Below are positions 26,978-35,779 of a stretch of 64,000 nt of DNA, piece by piece. This DNA comes from Gudongella sp049310905 (GTDB taxonomy: Bacteria > Bacillota > Clostridia > Tissierellales > Tissierellaceae), in contig NZ_JBMEMN010000010.1 in assembly GCF_049310905.1 (NCBI RefSeq), positions 1 to 64,000 on the forward strand. The letters are read 5' to 3'. The notes beneath the pieces are model-generated. The model saw only the letters and a list, made by a program, of their open reading frames with translations. It searched no databases and had not been told where the DNA came from. Positions within the stretch are counted from its first letter, which is position 1, and each line of letters begins with the position of its first letter. Position numbers and translations under genes: made by a program.

Positions 26978-28168
26978 TTATTTAAAACTCTCTGCAAATC
27001 TCTTTCCAAAGTCTTTGCATTCTTCCATTGCCTCATCATCTGGATTCCACAAGGACTTGATTCCCTCCTGAACAACCTCAAAGTTAGCCTCTTTTAATTT
27101 TCCTTCAAGTATTCCAATTGATTCGCCGCTCCAGCCATATGAGCCGAATGCAGCAGCTTTCTTTTTCTGGAACCCAAGTCCCTTGACCATCTCCATCAGT
27201 CCGCCCACAGCATGTTGTATGCTCTTGTTGACCGTAGATGATCCAAGCAATATGCCTTTGGACCTGAATATTTCCGTAATAATATCATTCTTGTCGGTTA
27301 TTGCCGCATTGAAAAGCTTTACGGTAACGTCAGGATCTGTTTTTCTTATCCCTTCCATTATTCCTTCAGCCATTCTTCTTGTTCCGTGCCACATTGAATC
27401 GTAAATTATTGAAATCTGATTTTCCTGATAATCATCCGCCCACTCCAAATATTTCTCAACTATCTGTGCAGGATTGTCTCTCCATATAATACCATGTGAT
27501 GTAGCAATCATGCTTAGTGGAAGTTCAAATCCAAGAATCTCATTTATTTTCATTGTAACCAGCTTACTGAATGGAGTAAGAATATTTGCATAGTACTTGA
27601 TTGCTTCTTCCCACAGCTCGCATTGGTCCACCTTGTCATTATAGAAAAATTCTGATGCATAATGCTGGCCGAAGGCGTCGTTACTGAAAAGAATGTTTTC
27701 GCCGCTCATATATGTCATCATGCTGTCAGGCCAGTGCAGCATCCTTGCCTCAACAAAGGTCAGTGTTGATTCGCCTATATCAAGGGTATCTCCTGTTTTT
27801 ACCTCTACGAAGTTCCAATCCTCGTGATAATGACCCTGTAGAATTCTTTTTCCGTTCTTTGTACAATACACTGGAGTATCTGGTATCTCCTTTAACAACA
27901 GAGGCAGAGCCCCACTGTGGTCAACTTCCGCGTGCTGGGCAATTATGTAGTCAATCTCATCAAGGTCAATTTCCTTTTTTAGATTGTCTACAAACTCTTT
28001 GTCATATGGAGCCCATATTGTGTCAATCAAAACAGTCTTTTCATCTCTAATAAGATATGAATTGTAGGATGAACCCTTGTTGGTGGAGTATTCATCACCA
28101 TGAAATCTCCTTAGTTCCCAGTCTATTTTTCCTACCCATTGTACCTTGTCAGTAATTTTAAAGCTCAT
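26978..28168 (-). CDS. fprA: Flavodiiron protein (FprA-type oxygen/NO reductase)
   Basis: A cytosolic enzyme that reduces O2 to water (or NO to N2O) and protects strict anaerobes. The N-terminal metallo-beta-lactamase domain (about 1-250) holds the diiron ligands HAEVDH, then the His in MLHWPDSM, an Asp in FSNDAFGQH and a late His in ATSHGIIWR. The C-terminal flavodoxin domain (about 255-396) shows SIIYDSMWHGTRRMAEGI and FGSYGWSGE. At 396 residues it has no extra rubredoxin domain. It diverges from a hemerythrin gene, which supports an oxygen-defence role. Confidence 0.95.
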   Translation of the reverse strand: MSFKITDKVQWVGKIDWELRRFHGDEYSTNKGSSYNSYLIRDEKTVLIDTIWAPYDKEFVDNLKKEIDLDEIDYIIAQHAEVDHSGALPLLLKEIPDTPVYCTKNGKRILQGHYHEDWNFVEVKTGDTLDIGESTLTFVEARMLHWPDSMMTYMSGENILFSNDAFGQHYASEFFYNDKVDQCELWEEAIKYYANILTPFSKLVTMKINEILGFELPLSMIATSHGIIWRDNPAQIVEKYLEWADDYQENQISIIYDSMWHGTRRMAEGIMEGIRKTDPDVTVKLFNAAITDKNDIITEIFRSKGILLGSSTVNKSIQHAVGGLMEMVKGLGFQKKKAAAFGSYGWSGESIGILEGKLKEANFEVVQEGIKSLWNPDDEAMEECKDFGKRFAESFK

Positions 28169-28202
28169 TGAAAACCCTCCTTTTACATTGTATATATGTT
28201 AG

Positions 28203-28220
28203 ACCCCACTTATTTGGGGT
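28203..28220. promoter_or_regulatory. Inverted repeat in the fprA/hemerythrin divergent promoter
   Basis: ACCCCA (28203-28208) / TGGGGT (28215-28220), a perfect 6-bp repeat with a 6-base spacer, midway between two divergent oxygen-defence genes. It is a candidate operator for an unidentified regulator. Confidence 0.4.
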
Positions 28221-28258
28221 AAACATTACAGGAACAAAAAACTATTTGAGGTGATACT

Positions 28259-28819
28259 TTGAAATCTATTGAAATAATGGTTGAAGAACATCAAAATATC
28301 CGAAGAATGCTTAAGGTTCTAAGGGAATTGTCTTACAGAATAATGACCGAAGGCAAATACAACCTGGAAGATCTTCCTGAAATCATTGAGTTTGTAAGAA
28401 ACTACGCCGACAAACTTCATCACGGCAAGGAGGAAGATATCCTCTTTGAAGCAATGAACAACCAGATTGAGAAACTTTCAAAATCAGGTGCCATAACAGG
28501 AATGTATATTGAACATGATCAAGGTCGCTTGTTTATTGCAAACCTCGAAGCCGGTTACAAGGCCTTCAAGGAAGGCGACGACAGAGCAAGGCTGGATATT
28601 ATCGGCAATGCAATTGCATATACAGACCTTCTTGACAGACATATTGAAAAGGAGAATACAGCACTTTACAAATTTGCTGAGAATATGCTCCCTGACGAGG
28701 TCAAGTCAAAGGTTGACTCCGACTGTGACGATGTTGAAAATGAAGCCACAAATTCAGGTACCCAGTCAAGATATCTAAACCTTTTGGATATAATGGAAAG
28801 CAACTATAGTACAGTTTAA
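28259..28819 (+). CDS. Hemerythrin-domain protein
   Basis: A 186-residue protein built on a four-helix hemerythrin-like bundle (about 1-145) with candidate diiron ligands in VEEHQNIRRML, LHHGKEEDILFEAM, EHDQGRLF and DRHIEKENTALYKFAE. Such domains bind O2 or act in iron or NO handling. The C-terminal 40 residues are acidic and unassigned. The start codon is TTG, chosen because GAGGTG sits four bases upstream and the conserved first helix begins here. Divergent from fprA. Confidence 0.88.
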   Translation: MKSIEIMVEEHQNIRRMLKVLRELSYRIMTEGKYNLEDLPEIIEFVRNYADKLHHGKEEDILFEAMNNQIEKLSKSGAITGMYIEHDQGRLFIANLEAGYKAFKEGDDRARLDIIGNAIAYTDLLDRHIEKENTALYKFAENMLPDEVKSKVDSDCDDVENEATNSGTQSRYLNLLDIMESNYSTV

Positions 28820-28820
28820 A

Positions 28821-28840
28821 GCCCTCTTTGGGCTTTATTC
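28821..28840. terminator. Bidirectional terminator between hemerythrin and fnr-like genes
   Basis: AAAGCCC / GGGCTTT hairpin between convergent genes; a T-rich run follows on the plus strand. Confidence 0.75.
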
Positions 28841-29512
28841 TATTTCTAAAAGCTTTTTCCCGTCCAGCACGTAGATCTTTCTGTGTCCTTCAAGCTTGAT
28901 AATTCCCATTTCCTGAAGCTGCCCCAGCTTTCTGCTTAGGGATTCCTGGCTCATTCCCAGGTGGGATGCCCAGTCTCCCTTTGTCATTTCCAGTTTCACA
29001 AGTCCATCCCTCTCCATACTTAGGATACTCTTTGCAACTCTTCTTTCCACAGATGAAAGGCTAATATCCTCAACTAGTGTTTCTACTTTTTCAAGTCTTT
29101 GACTTAGCTCCTCCAGTATTTTAAAGGCAATTGAAGGAAATCTTGCCATCAACCCCTTGATATCCTGACCATCTATCTTGCACATGATTGTTTTTTCCAT
29201 GGCCACTGCAGAATCCTTAGTCAATTCTTTGGAAAAAAGAGTCAATTCTCCCATAAACTCCCCCGGTCCCAGAATCCTTAAAATCTGTTCCTTTCCGGAT
29301 TCACTGGTTCTGGTGATTTTAACTCTGCCCTGGTGAATTACATAGAGACTGTCTTGTCTGTCTCCTGCAAGGTAAATGGCTTCACCTTTATCCATGTGCT
29401 TTTCCATAGTAATCATTGCAATCTCAAACATCTCTTCCTTTGTTAGATTGCTGAAAATTGGTACAAGTTCTATGCAATTCTGGTCTTCTCTTTCATGGCA
29501 ATTACATTTCAT
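28835..29512 (-). CDS. Crp/Fnr-family regulator with FNR-like cysteines
   Basis: A 225-residue regulator with a cyclic-nucleotide-type beta-roll (about 15-125; GEAIYLAGDRQDSLYVIHQGRVKI) and a C-terminal HTH_Crp (TKGDWASHLGMSQESLSRKLGQLQEMG). Four cysteines, Cys3, Cys5, Cys13 and Cys111, are laid out like FNR's N-terminal cluster plus a distant fourth Cys, so a redox-sensitive Fe-S cluster is possible. It is the last gene of the HMA-ATPase operon, two bases after the ATPase stop. A TTGA-N6-TCAA palindrome precedes the operon and suggests self-control. Confidence 0.9.
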   Translation of the reverse strand: MKCNCHEREDQNCIELVPIFSNLTKEEMFEIAMITMEKHMDKGEAIYLAGDRQDSLYVIHQGRVKITRTSESGKEQILRILGPGEFMGELTLFSKELTKDSAVAMEKTIMCKIDGQDIKGLMARFPSIAFKILEELSQRLEKVETLVEDISLSSVERRVAKSILSMERDGLVKLEMTKGDWASHLGMSQESLSRKLGQLQEMGIIKLEGHRKIYVLDGKKLLEIE

Positions 29513-29514
29513 TA

Positions 29515-31395
29515 TTATTCTCCAGTCTGTAAAACCTTTTTCCTGGTTCTTCCCTTGTCACCATATCCCAACAGTCTGACTGCATTAATGATAACCAGCA
29601 AGACACTAATTTCGTGGACCAGCATACCGAATGATAGATTCACCGTTTTCACAAGCACACCAGCTAGAAGCAATGCTGCGACCCCTAATGCAAAGTAGAT
29701 ATTCTGTTTCATGTTTGCTACAGTCGCTCTGCTTAGTCCGATTGCATGAGACAGTTTTCTTATTTCTTCAGACATCAATACAACATCAGCAGTCTCCATG
29801 GCTACGTCTTTGCCTGCTCCACCGATTGCTATTCCAAGATCAGCTGATGCTAGTGCAGGAGCGTCATTGACTCCATCTCCGACCATACCCGTAGCTCCAT
29901 ATTCTTCCTGAAGCTCCATCAGAACTCTCACCTTGTCTTCTGGCAACAGCTCAGCATAGTAGTCGTCAAGTCCAAGCTCTTTAGCTATTGCCTTTGCCGC
30001 TCTCTCATTATCCCCTGTGAGCATTACAACTTTTTTTATTCCAAGGGATTTAATGTTCTGAATCAGCAATTTTGCATCTTCTCTAACAACATCAGCTATT
30101 GCTATAATACCCAGTACATTACTATCTAATCCTACCATAATCGCCGTCTGACCCTTGCTTTCCTCATCTTGCAGGGTTTTCTCAACATGGTCCAGATTAT
30201 ATCCGTTTTCCATAAATAGCTTCCTGTTTCCGAGTAGATACTCCTTGCCTTCAATCTTCGCCTTTATTCCTTGCCCGGTAAGGATCTCAGCCTCTTCGAC
30301 ATCTCCTTTGTAATCTCCTAGAATTTCGTCAGCATGGTTTATTATTGCTCTTCCCAGTGGATGTTCAGAATAGCTTTCACCAATGGCTGCAATTCTAAGA
30401 AGCTCTTTCTTATCAATACCCATTGCAATTACCTCAGTTACCACTGGTTTTCCGATTGTCAGGGTCCCTGTCTTGTCAAATGCCAGAACCTTTATCTTTC
30501 CTAGCTTTTCCATGATTTCTCCACCCTTGACCAGTACTCCGTGCTTGGCACCATTGCCAATCCCGGCAACTATTGAGACTGGAGTTGAAATAACCAGTGC
30601 TCCAGGACATGCTATTACAAGAAGTGTCAGTGAAAGGACCAGATCTCTTGTGAAAAGGTATAAAAGTGCTGACAAAGCAATTATTCCTGGTGTGTAATAT
30701 CTCGAGAATTTTTCCAAAAACTTCTGTGTCTTGGCCTTCTTGTCCTGTGCTTCCTCAACCATTTCAAGTATTCTTGCGAATGTGGTGTCATCTCCCACCT
30801 TGTCCGCTCTTATTCTCATGTAGCCTGACTCAAGAATTGTACCTGAGAATACATCGTCCTCTTTCATTTTTGAAATTGGAAGTGATTCTCCTGTTATTGC
30901 TGCCTGGTTAATATATGCATTTCCTTCAAGAACTGTTCCATCCACTGATACCTTTTCCCCAGGCTTTACAATAACCGTTTCACCCTCTAGAACTTCATCT
31001 GGAGAAACAATGACTTCCTTTCCTTTTCTTAGGACCCTTGCAGTATCGGGTGCAAGATCAAGAAGAGCCTTGATTGAAGACCTTGTTTTTTCTATGGTTC
31101 TCGACTCAAGGTAGTCTCCAAGCATAAAGAGAAAAGTTACTGCAGCGGCCTCCCAATACTCTCCAATAAACAAGGCTCCTGTAACTGCAATTGTAACAAG
31201 GGCATCTATTCCGACGATTTTGTATTTCAAGGCCACAAATGCATTCTTGAATATGGGAAGACCTGCCACTAGAGTTGTCGCAAGCATCAATACTATTGTT
31301 ACTGGTGCGTATCCGGATATTTCCTTGAGGATAAATGATATAACCACAAGGATAGTAGCCAGTATCACTCTGTGTTTTTTATTGATCTTCGGCAT
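29515..31395 (-). CDS. Heavy-metal P1B-type ATPase without N-terminal HMA domain
   Basis: A 626-residue metal-exporting ATPase of the cytoplasmic membrane. The actuator domain has TGESLPISK, the phosphorylation site is Asp307 in DKTGTLT, the P1B HP motif is in SEHPLGRAI, and the hinge is MVGDGVNDAPALASADLGIA. The membrane metal motif reads CPG (residues 263-265) in place of the usual CPC/SPC/CPH. No HMA domain is attached; an 82-residue frame with a separate HMA protein lies immediately upstream. The metal cannot be read with confidence. GGAGGAG precedes the start. Confidence 0.92.
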   Translation of the reverse strand: MPKINKKHRVILATILVVISFILKEISGYAPVTIVLMLATTLVAGLPIFKNAFVALKYKIVGIDALVTIAVTGALFIGEYWEAAAVTFLFMLGDYLESRTIEKTRSSIKALLDLAPDTARVLRKGKEVIVSPDEVLEGETVIVKPGEKVSVDGTVLEGNAYINQAAITGESLPISKMKEDDVFSGTILESGYMRIRADKVGDDTTFARILEMVEEAQDKKAKTQKFLEKFSRYYTPGIIALSALLYLFTRDLVLSLTLLVIACPGALVISTPVSIVAGIGNGAKHGVLVKGGEIMEKLGKIKVLAFDKTGTLTIGKPVVTEVIAMGIDKKELLRIAAIGESYSEHPLGRAIINHADEILGDYKGDVEEAEILTGQGIKAKIEGKEYLLGNRKLFMENGYNLDHVEKTLQDEESKGQTAIMVGLDSNVLGIIAIADVVREDAKLLIQNIKSLGIKKVVMLTGDNERAAKAIAKELGLDDYYAELLPEDKVRVLMELQEEYGATGMVGDGVNDAPALASADLGIAIGGAGKDVAMETADVVLMSEEIRKLSHAIGLSRATVANMKQNIYFALGVAALLLAGVLVKTVNLSFGMLVHEISVLLVIINAVRLLGYGDKGRTRKKVLQTGE

Positions 31396-31413
31396 AATCT
31401 TCTCCTCCTGTCA

Positions 31414-31626
31414 TTACTTCTCCTTCAATACCTCAAAACCCAGCTTTGCGATATTGTTCTTTATTGTCTCGGAATCAACCACCTCTTCATCGTATTCAAG
31501 CTTAATCTTTGATGAGTTGAAGAGTACCTCATACTCTTTTACTCCATCTGTCTTTTTAAGCATTCCCTCAAGCTTCATGGTGCATGATGGACATGTCAAT
31601 GTGTCCAACTGATATGTTTTTTTCAT
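31414..31626 (-). CDS. Heavy-metal-associated (HMA) domain protein, CopZ-like
   Basis: A 70-residue ferredoxin-like metal chaperone with the metal-binding loop TCPSC (Cys12 and Cys15), which is CxxC of the HMA family, followed by MKLEGMLKKTDGVKEYEVLF. It presumably hands metal to, or senses metal for, the ATPase encoded 18 bases downstream, which lacks its own HMA domain. ATG 31626 follows GGGAGGA; a longer frame from 31662 has no good ribosome site. Confidence 0.9.
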   Translation of the reverse strand: MKKTYQLDTLTCPSCTMKLEGMLKKTDGVKEYEVLFNSSKIKLEYDEEVVDSETIKNNIAKLGFEVLKEK

Positions 31627-31688
31627 AATAATTCCTCCCTTTGCTTTCTTTCTTGTTTTCATTATAGGATAGTTTATACATCAAAGCT

Positions 31689-31702
31689 TTGACCTAGGTC
31701 AA
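31689..31702. promoter_or_regulatory. FNR-type box before the HMA-ATPase-fnr operon
   Basis: TTGACCTAGGTCAA is a perfect 14-bp palindrome with the FNR/CRP form TTGA-N6-TCAA, 63 bases upstream of the HMA gene start. The operon's last gene encodes a Crp/Fnr regulator; autoregulation is inferred. Confidence 0.7.
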
Positions 31703-31719
31703 AATTTATTAAAAACATA

Positions 31720-31758
31720 TGGCCACGGTTTATCCTAATAGATAACCCGTGGCCATAA
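31720..31758 (-). terminator. Terminator after the threonine aldolase gene
   Basis: Long stem TATGGCCACGG.../...CCGTGGCCATA around a short loop, followed on the minus strand by a T-run. The FNR-type box lies just beyond it. Confidence 0.8.
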
Positions 31759-31777
31759 ATTTCAATATTTACTACTT

Positions 31778-32803
31778 CTATTTATTGTTGTATTTGATAA
31801 TATGCTCAACAAACTCGTCAACATCTTCCCTTGTGATATCAAAGGAAGTGACAAACCTTACCTGCCCTGCCGATGGATCGGTTACATAAAATTTAAAATC
31901 CTTTAAAAGGTACTCAATCAGTCCTTTGTCCATATATGCAAAAACCATATTTGTATCTACAGGTGCGTACAAGCTTACCCCTTCCTGCTCAGAAATCCTC
32001 TGTGCAAGATATTTTCCCATCTGGTTTGAATTTCTAGCGTTTTCAATCCAGAGATCATTCTGAAGATATGCAATAAACTGTGCACTTATGTATCGCATTT
32101 TGGAAACAAGCTGCATTCCCTGTTTTCTGTGGAACAGATAGCACTTACTAAATTCCTTGTTAAGTGATACGATGGCTTCTCCCATCATCATTCCATTCTT
32201 GGTTCCTCCAAAGCTCAACAGGTCTACACCAGTATCTGTTATCATTTCCTTCAAAGTGGTACCAAGGGCTTCAACTGAGTTGGCGATTCTGGCTCCATCA
32301 ACATGTAAAAGCATGTCGTTCTTGTGGGCGAAATCTGCCAGAGCTTTTATTTCTTCAACTGTGTAAAGTGTTCCCATTTCAGTTGTCTGTGAAATTGAGA
32401 TCACTTTTGGTTGAACCGAGTGCTCATCTCCCACTACCTCAAGCAGGGGTATAATATCATCAAGAGAAATCTTGCCTTCACTGTTTCGAACCTGAATTAT
32501 TTTGTTTCCTGCGTATTTTTCCATGGCACCGCACTCATCTACATTTATATGTGCAGTGTCTGCTGCTACAATTCCTTCATATGATCTCAGCAAACCTGAA
32601 AGTCCGATTACATTTGCAGCCGTCCCCGTGGTTACAAAGAAAACATCTGCATCACAACCGAGAAGTTCACCTATCATTTTTTCAGCTTTTTCGGTGATTT
32701 CATCCTCTCCGTATGCATGGGCATACCCTTCATTGGCCTTTATTATTGCATCCAGTATTATTGGATGAACTCCCGAAGTATTGTCACTCTTAAACATTTT
32801 CAT
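31778..32803 (-). CDS. ltaE: Low-specificity L-threonine aldolase
   Basis: PLP enzyme that splits threonine/allo-threonine to glycine and acetaldehyde. Fold-type I motifs are FKSDNTSGVHPIILDAI, FFVTTGTAANVIGL, LLHVDGARIANSVEAL and LLSFGGTKNGMMMGEA, whose Lys forms the PLP Schiff base. About 341 residues, normal for the family. Several ATGs are clustered; the one at 32803 is best spaced from GGGAGGA. It shares a short promoter region with divergent plsY. Confidence 0.92.
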   Translation of the reverse strand: MKMFKSDNTSGVHPIILDAIIKANEGYAHAYGEDEITEKAEKMIGELLGCDADVFFVTTGTAANVIGLSGLLRSYEGIVAADTAHINVDECGAMEKYAGNKIIQVRNSEGKISLDDIIPLLEVVGDEHSVQPKVISISQTTEMGTLYTVEEIKALADFAHKNDMLLHVDGARIANSVEALGTTLKEMITDTGVDLLSFGGTKNGMMMGEAIVSLNKEFSKCYLFHRKQGMQLVSKMRYISAQFIAYLQNDLWIENARNSNQMGKYLAQRISEQEGVSLYAPVDTNMVFAYMDKGLIEYLLKDFKFYVTDPSAGQVRFVTSFDITREDVDEFVEHIIKYNNK

Positions 32804-32907
32804 CATTATTCCTCCCATCATTTCTTCCATTATACAATAAATGTTCCTTTTTCTCTATTTTACCTTATTATAATATAGTATAATCCAAGATAGAAGAGGT
32901 GATTGGT

Positions 32908-33531
32908 ATGCTTTCTTATTTGGTTATAATAATCATTGGGTATTTGTTTGGTTGTATTCAATCTGCATATATCTATGGAAGAGCAGTAAAGAAAGTTGAT
33001 ATACGAACTTTGGGCCAAAAGAATGCAGGTGCTACAAACGCTGCACAGTCACTTGGAATTTCTATAGGAGTTATTGTTGTCATTCTGGATATATTAAAAG
33101 CGGTTGCGGCTGCAGCCCTTGTAAAATATCTTTTCCCACAGCTAATGGAAACTGATGGAATGCTGCCAATCTATGTAAGTGGAGCTTCTGTAGTCCTTGG
33201 ACACAACTACCCCTTCTTTATGAATTTCAAGGGTGGAAAAGGCACTGCCTCCACTGTTGGAATGCTCTTTTCCATCAACATGATGCTGGGTGCCCTAAGC
33301 ATGCTGGTCATTCTTGTTCTGACAATTGTAACAGACTATATTGTTTTTGGTACATTGGGACTTCTGTTGCTACTTATTGGCACTACAATCTTCTACGATT
33401 TTGGCTTGCCCTCTCTGGTAATAGCTATTCTTTTGTCATTACAGTCAATATACAAGCATCTTCCCAATTTCAAAAGAATCCTCCGTAAAGAAGAAAAAGG
33501 CTTAAGAGCGACAATTAAAAAGCAACCATAG
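32908..33531 (+). CDS. plsY: Acyl-phosphate:glycerol-3-phosphate acyltransferase
   Basis: Membrane enzyme that makes lysophosphatidic acid, the first step of phospholipid synthesis. About 207 residues with five hydrophobic segments. The three PlsY motifs are visible: YLFGCIQSAYI and LGQKNAGATNA, then VLGHNYPFFMNFKGGKGTAS, and IYKHLPNFKRIL near the end. I place the start at ATG 32908 with AGAGGTG six bases upstream; a GTG nine bases earlier overlaps that site. Monocistronic. Confidence 0.94.
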   Translation: MLSYLVIIIIGYLFGCIQSAYIYGRAVKKVDIRTLGQKNAGATNAAQSLGISIGVIVVILDILKAVAAAALVKYLFPQLMETDGMLPIYVSGASVVLGHNYPFFMNFKGGKGTASTVGMLFSINMMLGALSMLVILVLTIVTDYIVFGTLGLLLLLIGTTIFYDFGLPSLVIAILLSLQSIYKHLPNFKRILRKEEKGLRATIKKQP

Positions 33532-33556
33532 GATTTGTGATCCCATGGTTGCTTTT
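33517..33556. terminator. Bidirectional terminator between plsY and the DEAD-box gene
   Basis: AAAAGCAACCAT / ATGGTTGCTTTT stem (33517-33528 with 33545-33556) between convergent genes. Confidence 0.85.
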
Positions 33557-33563
33557 ATCTATA

Positions 33564-35174
33564 TTACTTTCTTTTCTTTTTCTTTTCGCTGGCCCTTTCG
33601 ATTCTGATCTTTTGACCTTTTATTGTCTTTCCATTAAGACCATTCATTACAACATCAGCATAGTTACCTTCTATTTCCATAAAGGTGAACTTATCGTAAA
33701 CATCTATATTTCCAATCAGCTTCTTGCTAAGACCGGTTTCCTGGAATATTGCAGAAAGCAGATGTCTTGGGCTTATGCCCTGCTCTTTTCCTACATTTAC
33801 ATGAACTCTTGTTGAGGTTCCTGAAGACTTTTGTTTTTTGTCTTTATCGACCATGTCAAGTTCCTGATGGTTCTCAATCATCTTGTTTTCTTCAAGATAC
33901 ATCTTTAATAATGCGCTGGCAATATCAAAGGAATTGTATTCTTCCTGAAGAAGTGTATCTATCAATGCTGAATGAGTATTAGGTTCCTCTGAATCGATTC
34001 CTTCTCTTATTTTACCAAGGATTGTATCAGTATATTGCTCCTTGATGTCCTTCAATGTTGGAAGGTCTCTTCTCTCGATTTTTGTCTTGGTATACTTCTG
34101 TATGTCCTTGAGCTTGTAGATCTCTCTTCCTGAAACAAAGCTAAATGCTGCTCCGTCTCTACCTGCTCTTGCGGTTCTGCCAATTCTGTGTACGTAGTAC
34201 TCTTCATCCTGTGGCATATCGTAGTTTATTACCATATCCACATCATCAACGTCCAGTCCTCTGGCGGCAACATCTGTGGCAACCAAAATGTCGATGGCTC
34301 CTTTTCTGAACTTGCCCATGACATTATCCCTTTGATTCTGTTTAAGGTCACCATGAAGCGCATCAACCGAGTAGCCTCTTGCCTGAAGTTCTCCTGTCAG
34401 TTCATCCACTTTCCTCTTTGTATTGCAGAATACCAATAAAAGTTTTGGATTGTGAATATCAATAAGCCTACTTAGAATTTCCGTCTTCATATGTTGCTTA
34501 AGCTCAAAATATGCCTGTTCCACACTTGGAACAGTCATTTCTTTGTGAACAACTTTGATAAACTCAGGGTTATTCTGATATCTTTCTGCAAATTTCCTGA
34601 TTACAGGAGGCATAGTTGCAGAAAAGAAAATAGTTTGTCTGTCTGCATGCAGCTTGTTCATTACAAGCTCGATATCATCTCTGAATCCCATGTCGAACAT
34701 CTCATCAGCTTCATCAAGTACCATCATGCTTACGTTACCCAATTTCAGTGTCCTTCTGTTAATATGGTCTATAACCCTTCCAGGTGTACCAACCACTATT
34801 TGGACGCCTTTCTTCAAGGCTTTTATCTGTCTGTCAATAGGCTGTCCGCCGTAAATCGGAAGTATGCTGATACCTCTCTTGAACTTAGCCAGCTTGATAA
34901 TTTCCTGGGACACCTGTATTGAAAGCTCCCTTGTTGGACATAGTATCAGTGCCTGCACTGAATTGTCGCTTGCGTTGACTTTCTCCAATATGGGAATGCC
35001 AAAGGCAGCTGTTTTACCTGTTCCGGTCTGTGCCTGCCCGATTATGTCCTTGCCGTCCATCAATATGGGAATGGCCTGTGACTGTATTGGCGACGCTTCC
35101 TCGAAACCCATGATCGCTACAGCCTTTTTAATTTCCTCTGACAATTGCATTTCTTCAAATCTTAGTTTTTCCAT
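33564..35174 (-). CDS. DEAD-box RNA helicase (DeaD/CshA/DbpA type)
   Basis: A 536-residue RNA helicase with motif Q (SPIQSQAIPI), Walker A AQTGTGKTAAF, PTREL, GTPGRVIDH, DEADEMFDMGF, SATMP, VATDVAARGLD and HRIGRTARAGRDG. A C-terminal DbpA-type RNA-binding domain (about 455-530: VHVNVGKEQGISPRHLLSAIFQETGL) and a basic tail (ASEKKKKRK) suggest action on ribosomal or structured RNA. It may aid cold-shock or ribosome assembly; the exact role is not fixed by sequence. Monocistronic. Confidence 0.94.
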   Translation of the reverse strand: MEKLRFEEMQLSEEIKKAVAIMGFEEASPIQSQAIPILMDGKDIIGQAQTGTGKTAAFGIPILEKVNASDNSVQALILCPTRELSIQVSQEIIKLAKFKRGISILPIYGGQPIDRQIKALKKGVQIVVGTPGRVIDHINRRTLKLGNVSMMVLDEADEMFDMGFRDDIELVMNKLHADRQTIFFSATMPPVIRKFAERYQNNPEFIKVVHKEMTVPSVEQAYFELKQHMKTEILSRLIDIHNPKLLLVFCNTKRKVDELTGELQARGYSVDALHGDLKQNQRDNVMGKFRKGAIDILVATDVAARGLDVDDVDMVINYDMPQDEEYYVHRIGRTARAGRDGAAFSFVSGREIYKLKDIQKYTKTKIERRDLPTLKDIKEQYTDTILGKIREGIDSEEPNTHSALIDTLLQEEYNSFDIASALLKMYLEENKMIENHQELDMVDKDKKQKSSGTSTRVHVNVGKEQGISPRHLLSAIFQETGLSKKLIGNIDVYDKFTFMEIEGNYADVVMNGLNGKTIKGQKIRIERASEKKKKRK

Positions 35175-35265
35175 TAAAATAAATTTCCTCCTTGTTGTTA
35201 ACCTTATTAAGTATATATGTTATTGGATATAATTGCAACTTTATTTTTTAAGTTTTTTTAATAAT

Positions 35266-35303
35266 TGAAAAGAATAGATACATCTTATTGACGTATCTAT
35301 TCT
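35266..35303 (-). terminator. Terminator of the arginase/DUF5661 transcript
   Basis: AGAATAGATAC (35271-35281) / GTATCTATTCT (35293-35303), then TTTT on the minus strand. Together with 35175-35270, which shows nothing else, it fills the space before the helicase gene. Confidence 0.75.
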
Positions 35304-35326
35304 TTCCATTAATAATATTTTTAAAT

Positions 35327-35424
35327 TAGCCATTCTCCCATCAGTGAGCCAATAAGCGTCATGGCTGTCTGAGCAGTCTGGTTTTTTATAATCTATCAGA
35401 AGATTGACCTCAACAAACTCCGCT
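35327..35424 (-). pseudogene. Relic of a second arginase gene 3' end
   Basis: About 98 bases on the minus strand closely match the last 95 bases of the intact arginase gene (35788-35882): the shared blocks encode EVNLLID, NQTAQ-A, TLIGSLMGEWLI and a stop codon. The copy has one extra T (GGTTTTTTATAAT against GGTTCTTATAAT), which breaks the frame, and synonymous differences including its stop codon (TAA against TAG). Nothing of arginase remains beyond 35424. The DUF5661 gene lies between the two copies. Confidence 0.85.
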
Positions 35425-35453
35425 ATTATTGTATAACAACTTTCCCAACAGTC

Positions 35454-35726
35454 TTACTTTTGTTCCCAATATGCTTCTGCCTCGGTTTCCATCTTTTCGA
35501 GCCGCTTATAGTAGTCTGGGAATTCGTTTAGGTGCGCCAAGGCTATTTTAGCTGTTAACAATGGATCATCATTCGTTACATCCGTAAGAGGATCTATCTT
35601 CCCATGTTCAAGCTCAACGTTCATTCCATCACAAAATTCTTGGACATCAAATTTCTTCCAATCTATTCCTAGTTTCTCACCGTATTCGAGGGCTTCTTCC
35701 CTTGTGAATTCTTTTCTTGCCTGCAT
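35454..35726 (-). CDS. DUF5661-family small protein
   Basis: A 90-residue protein matching the DUF5661 pattern: FTREEALEYGEKLGIDWKKFDVQEFCDGMNVELEHG and LTAKIALAHLNEFPDYYKRLEKME. The function of the family is unknown. I start at ATG 35726, which follows AAGGAGTTGGAG; a longer frame runs into the arginase gene without a ribosome site. It sits between the intact arginase gene and a relic copy of that gene's end. No signal peptide or membrane segment. Confidence 0.82.
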   Translation of the reverse strand: MQARKEFTREEALEYGEKLGIDWKKFDVQEFCDGMNVELEHGKIDPLTDVTNDDPLLTAKIALAHLNEFPDYYKRLEKMETEAEAYWEQK

Positions 35727-35779
35727 TAAACTCCAACTCCTTTCTACAATGATCCAGTCATATAATTTGTACATACAAT

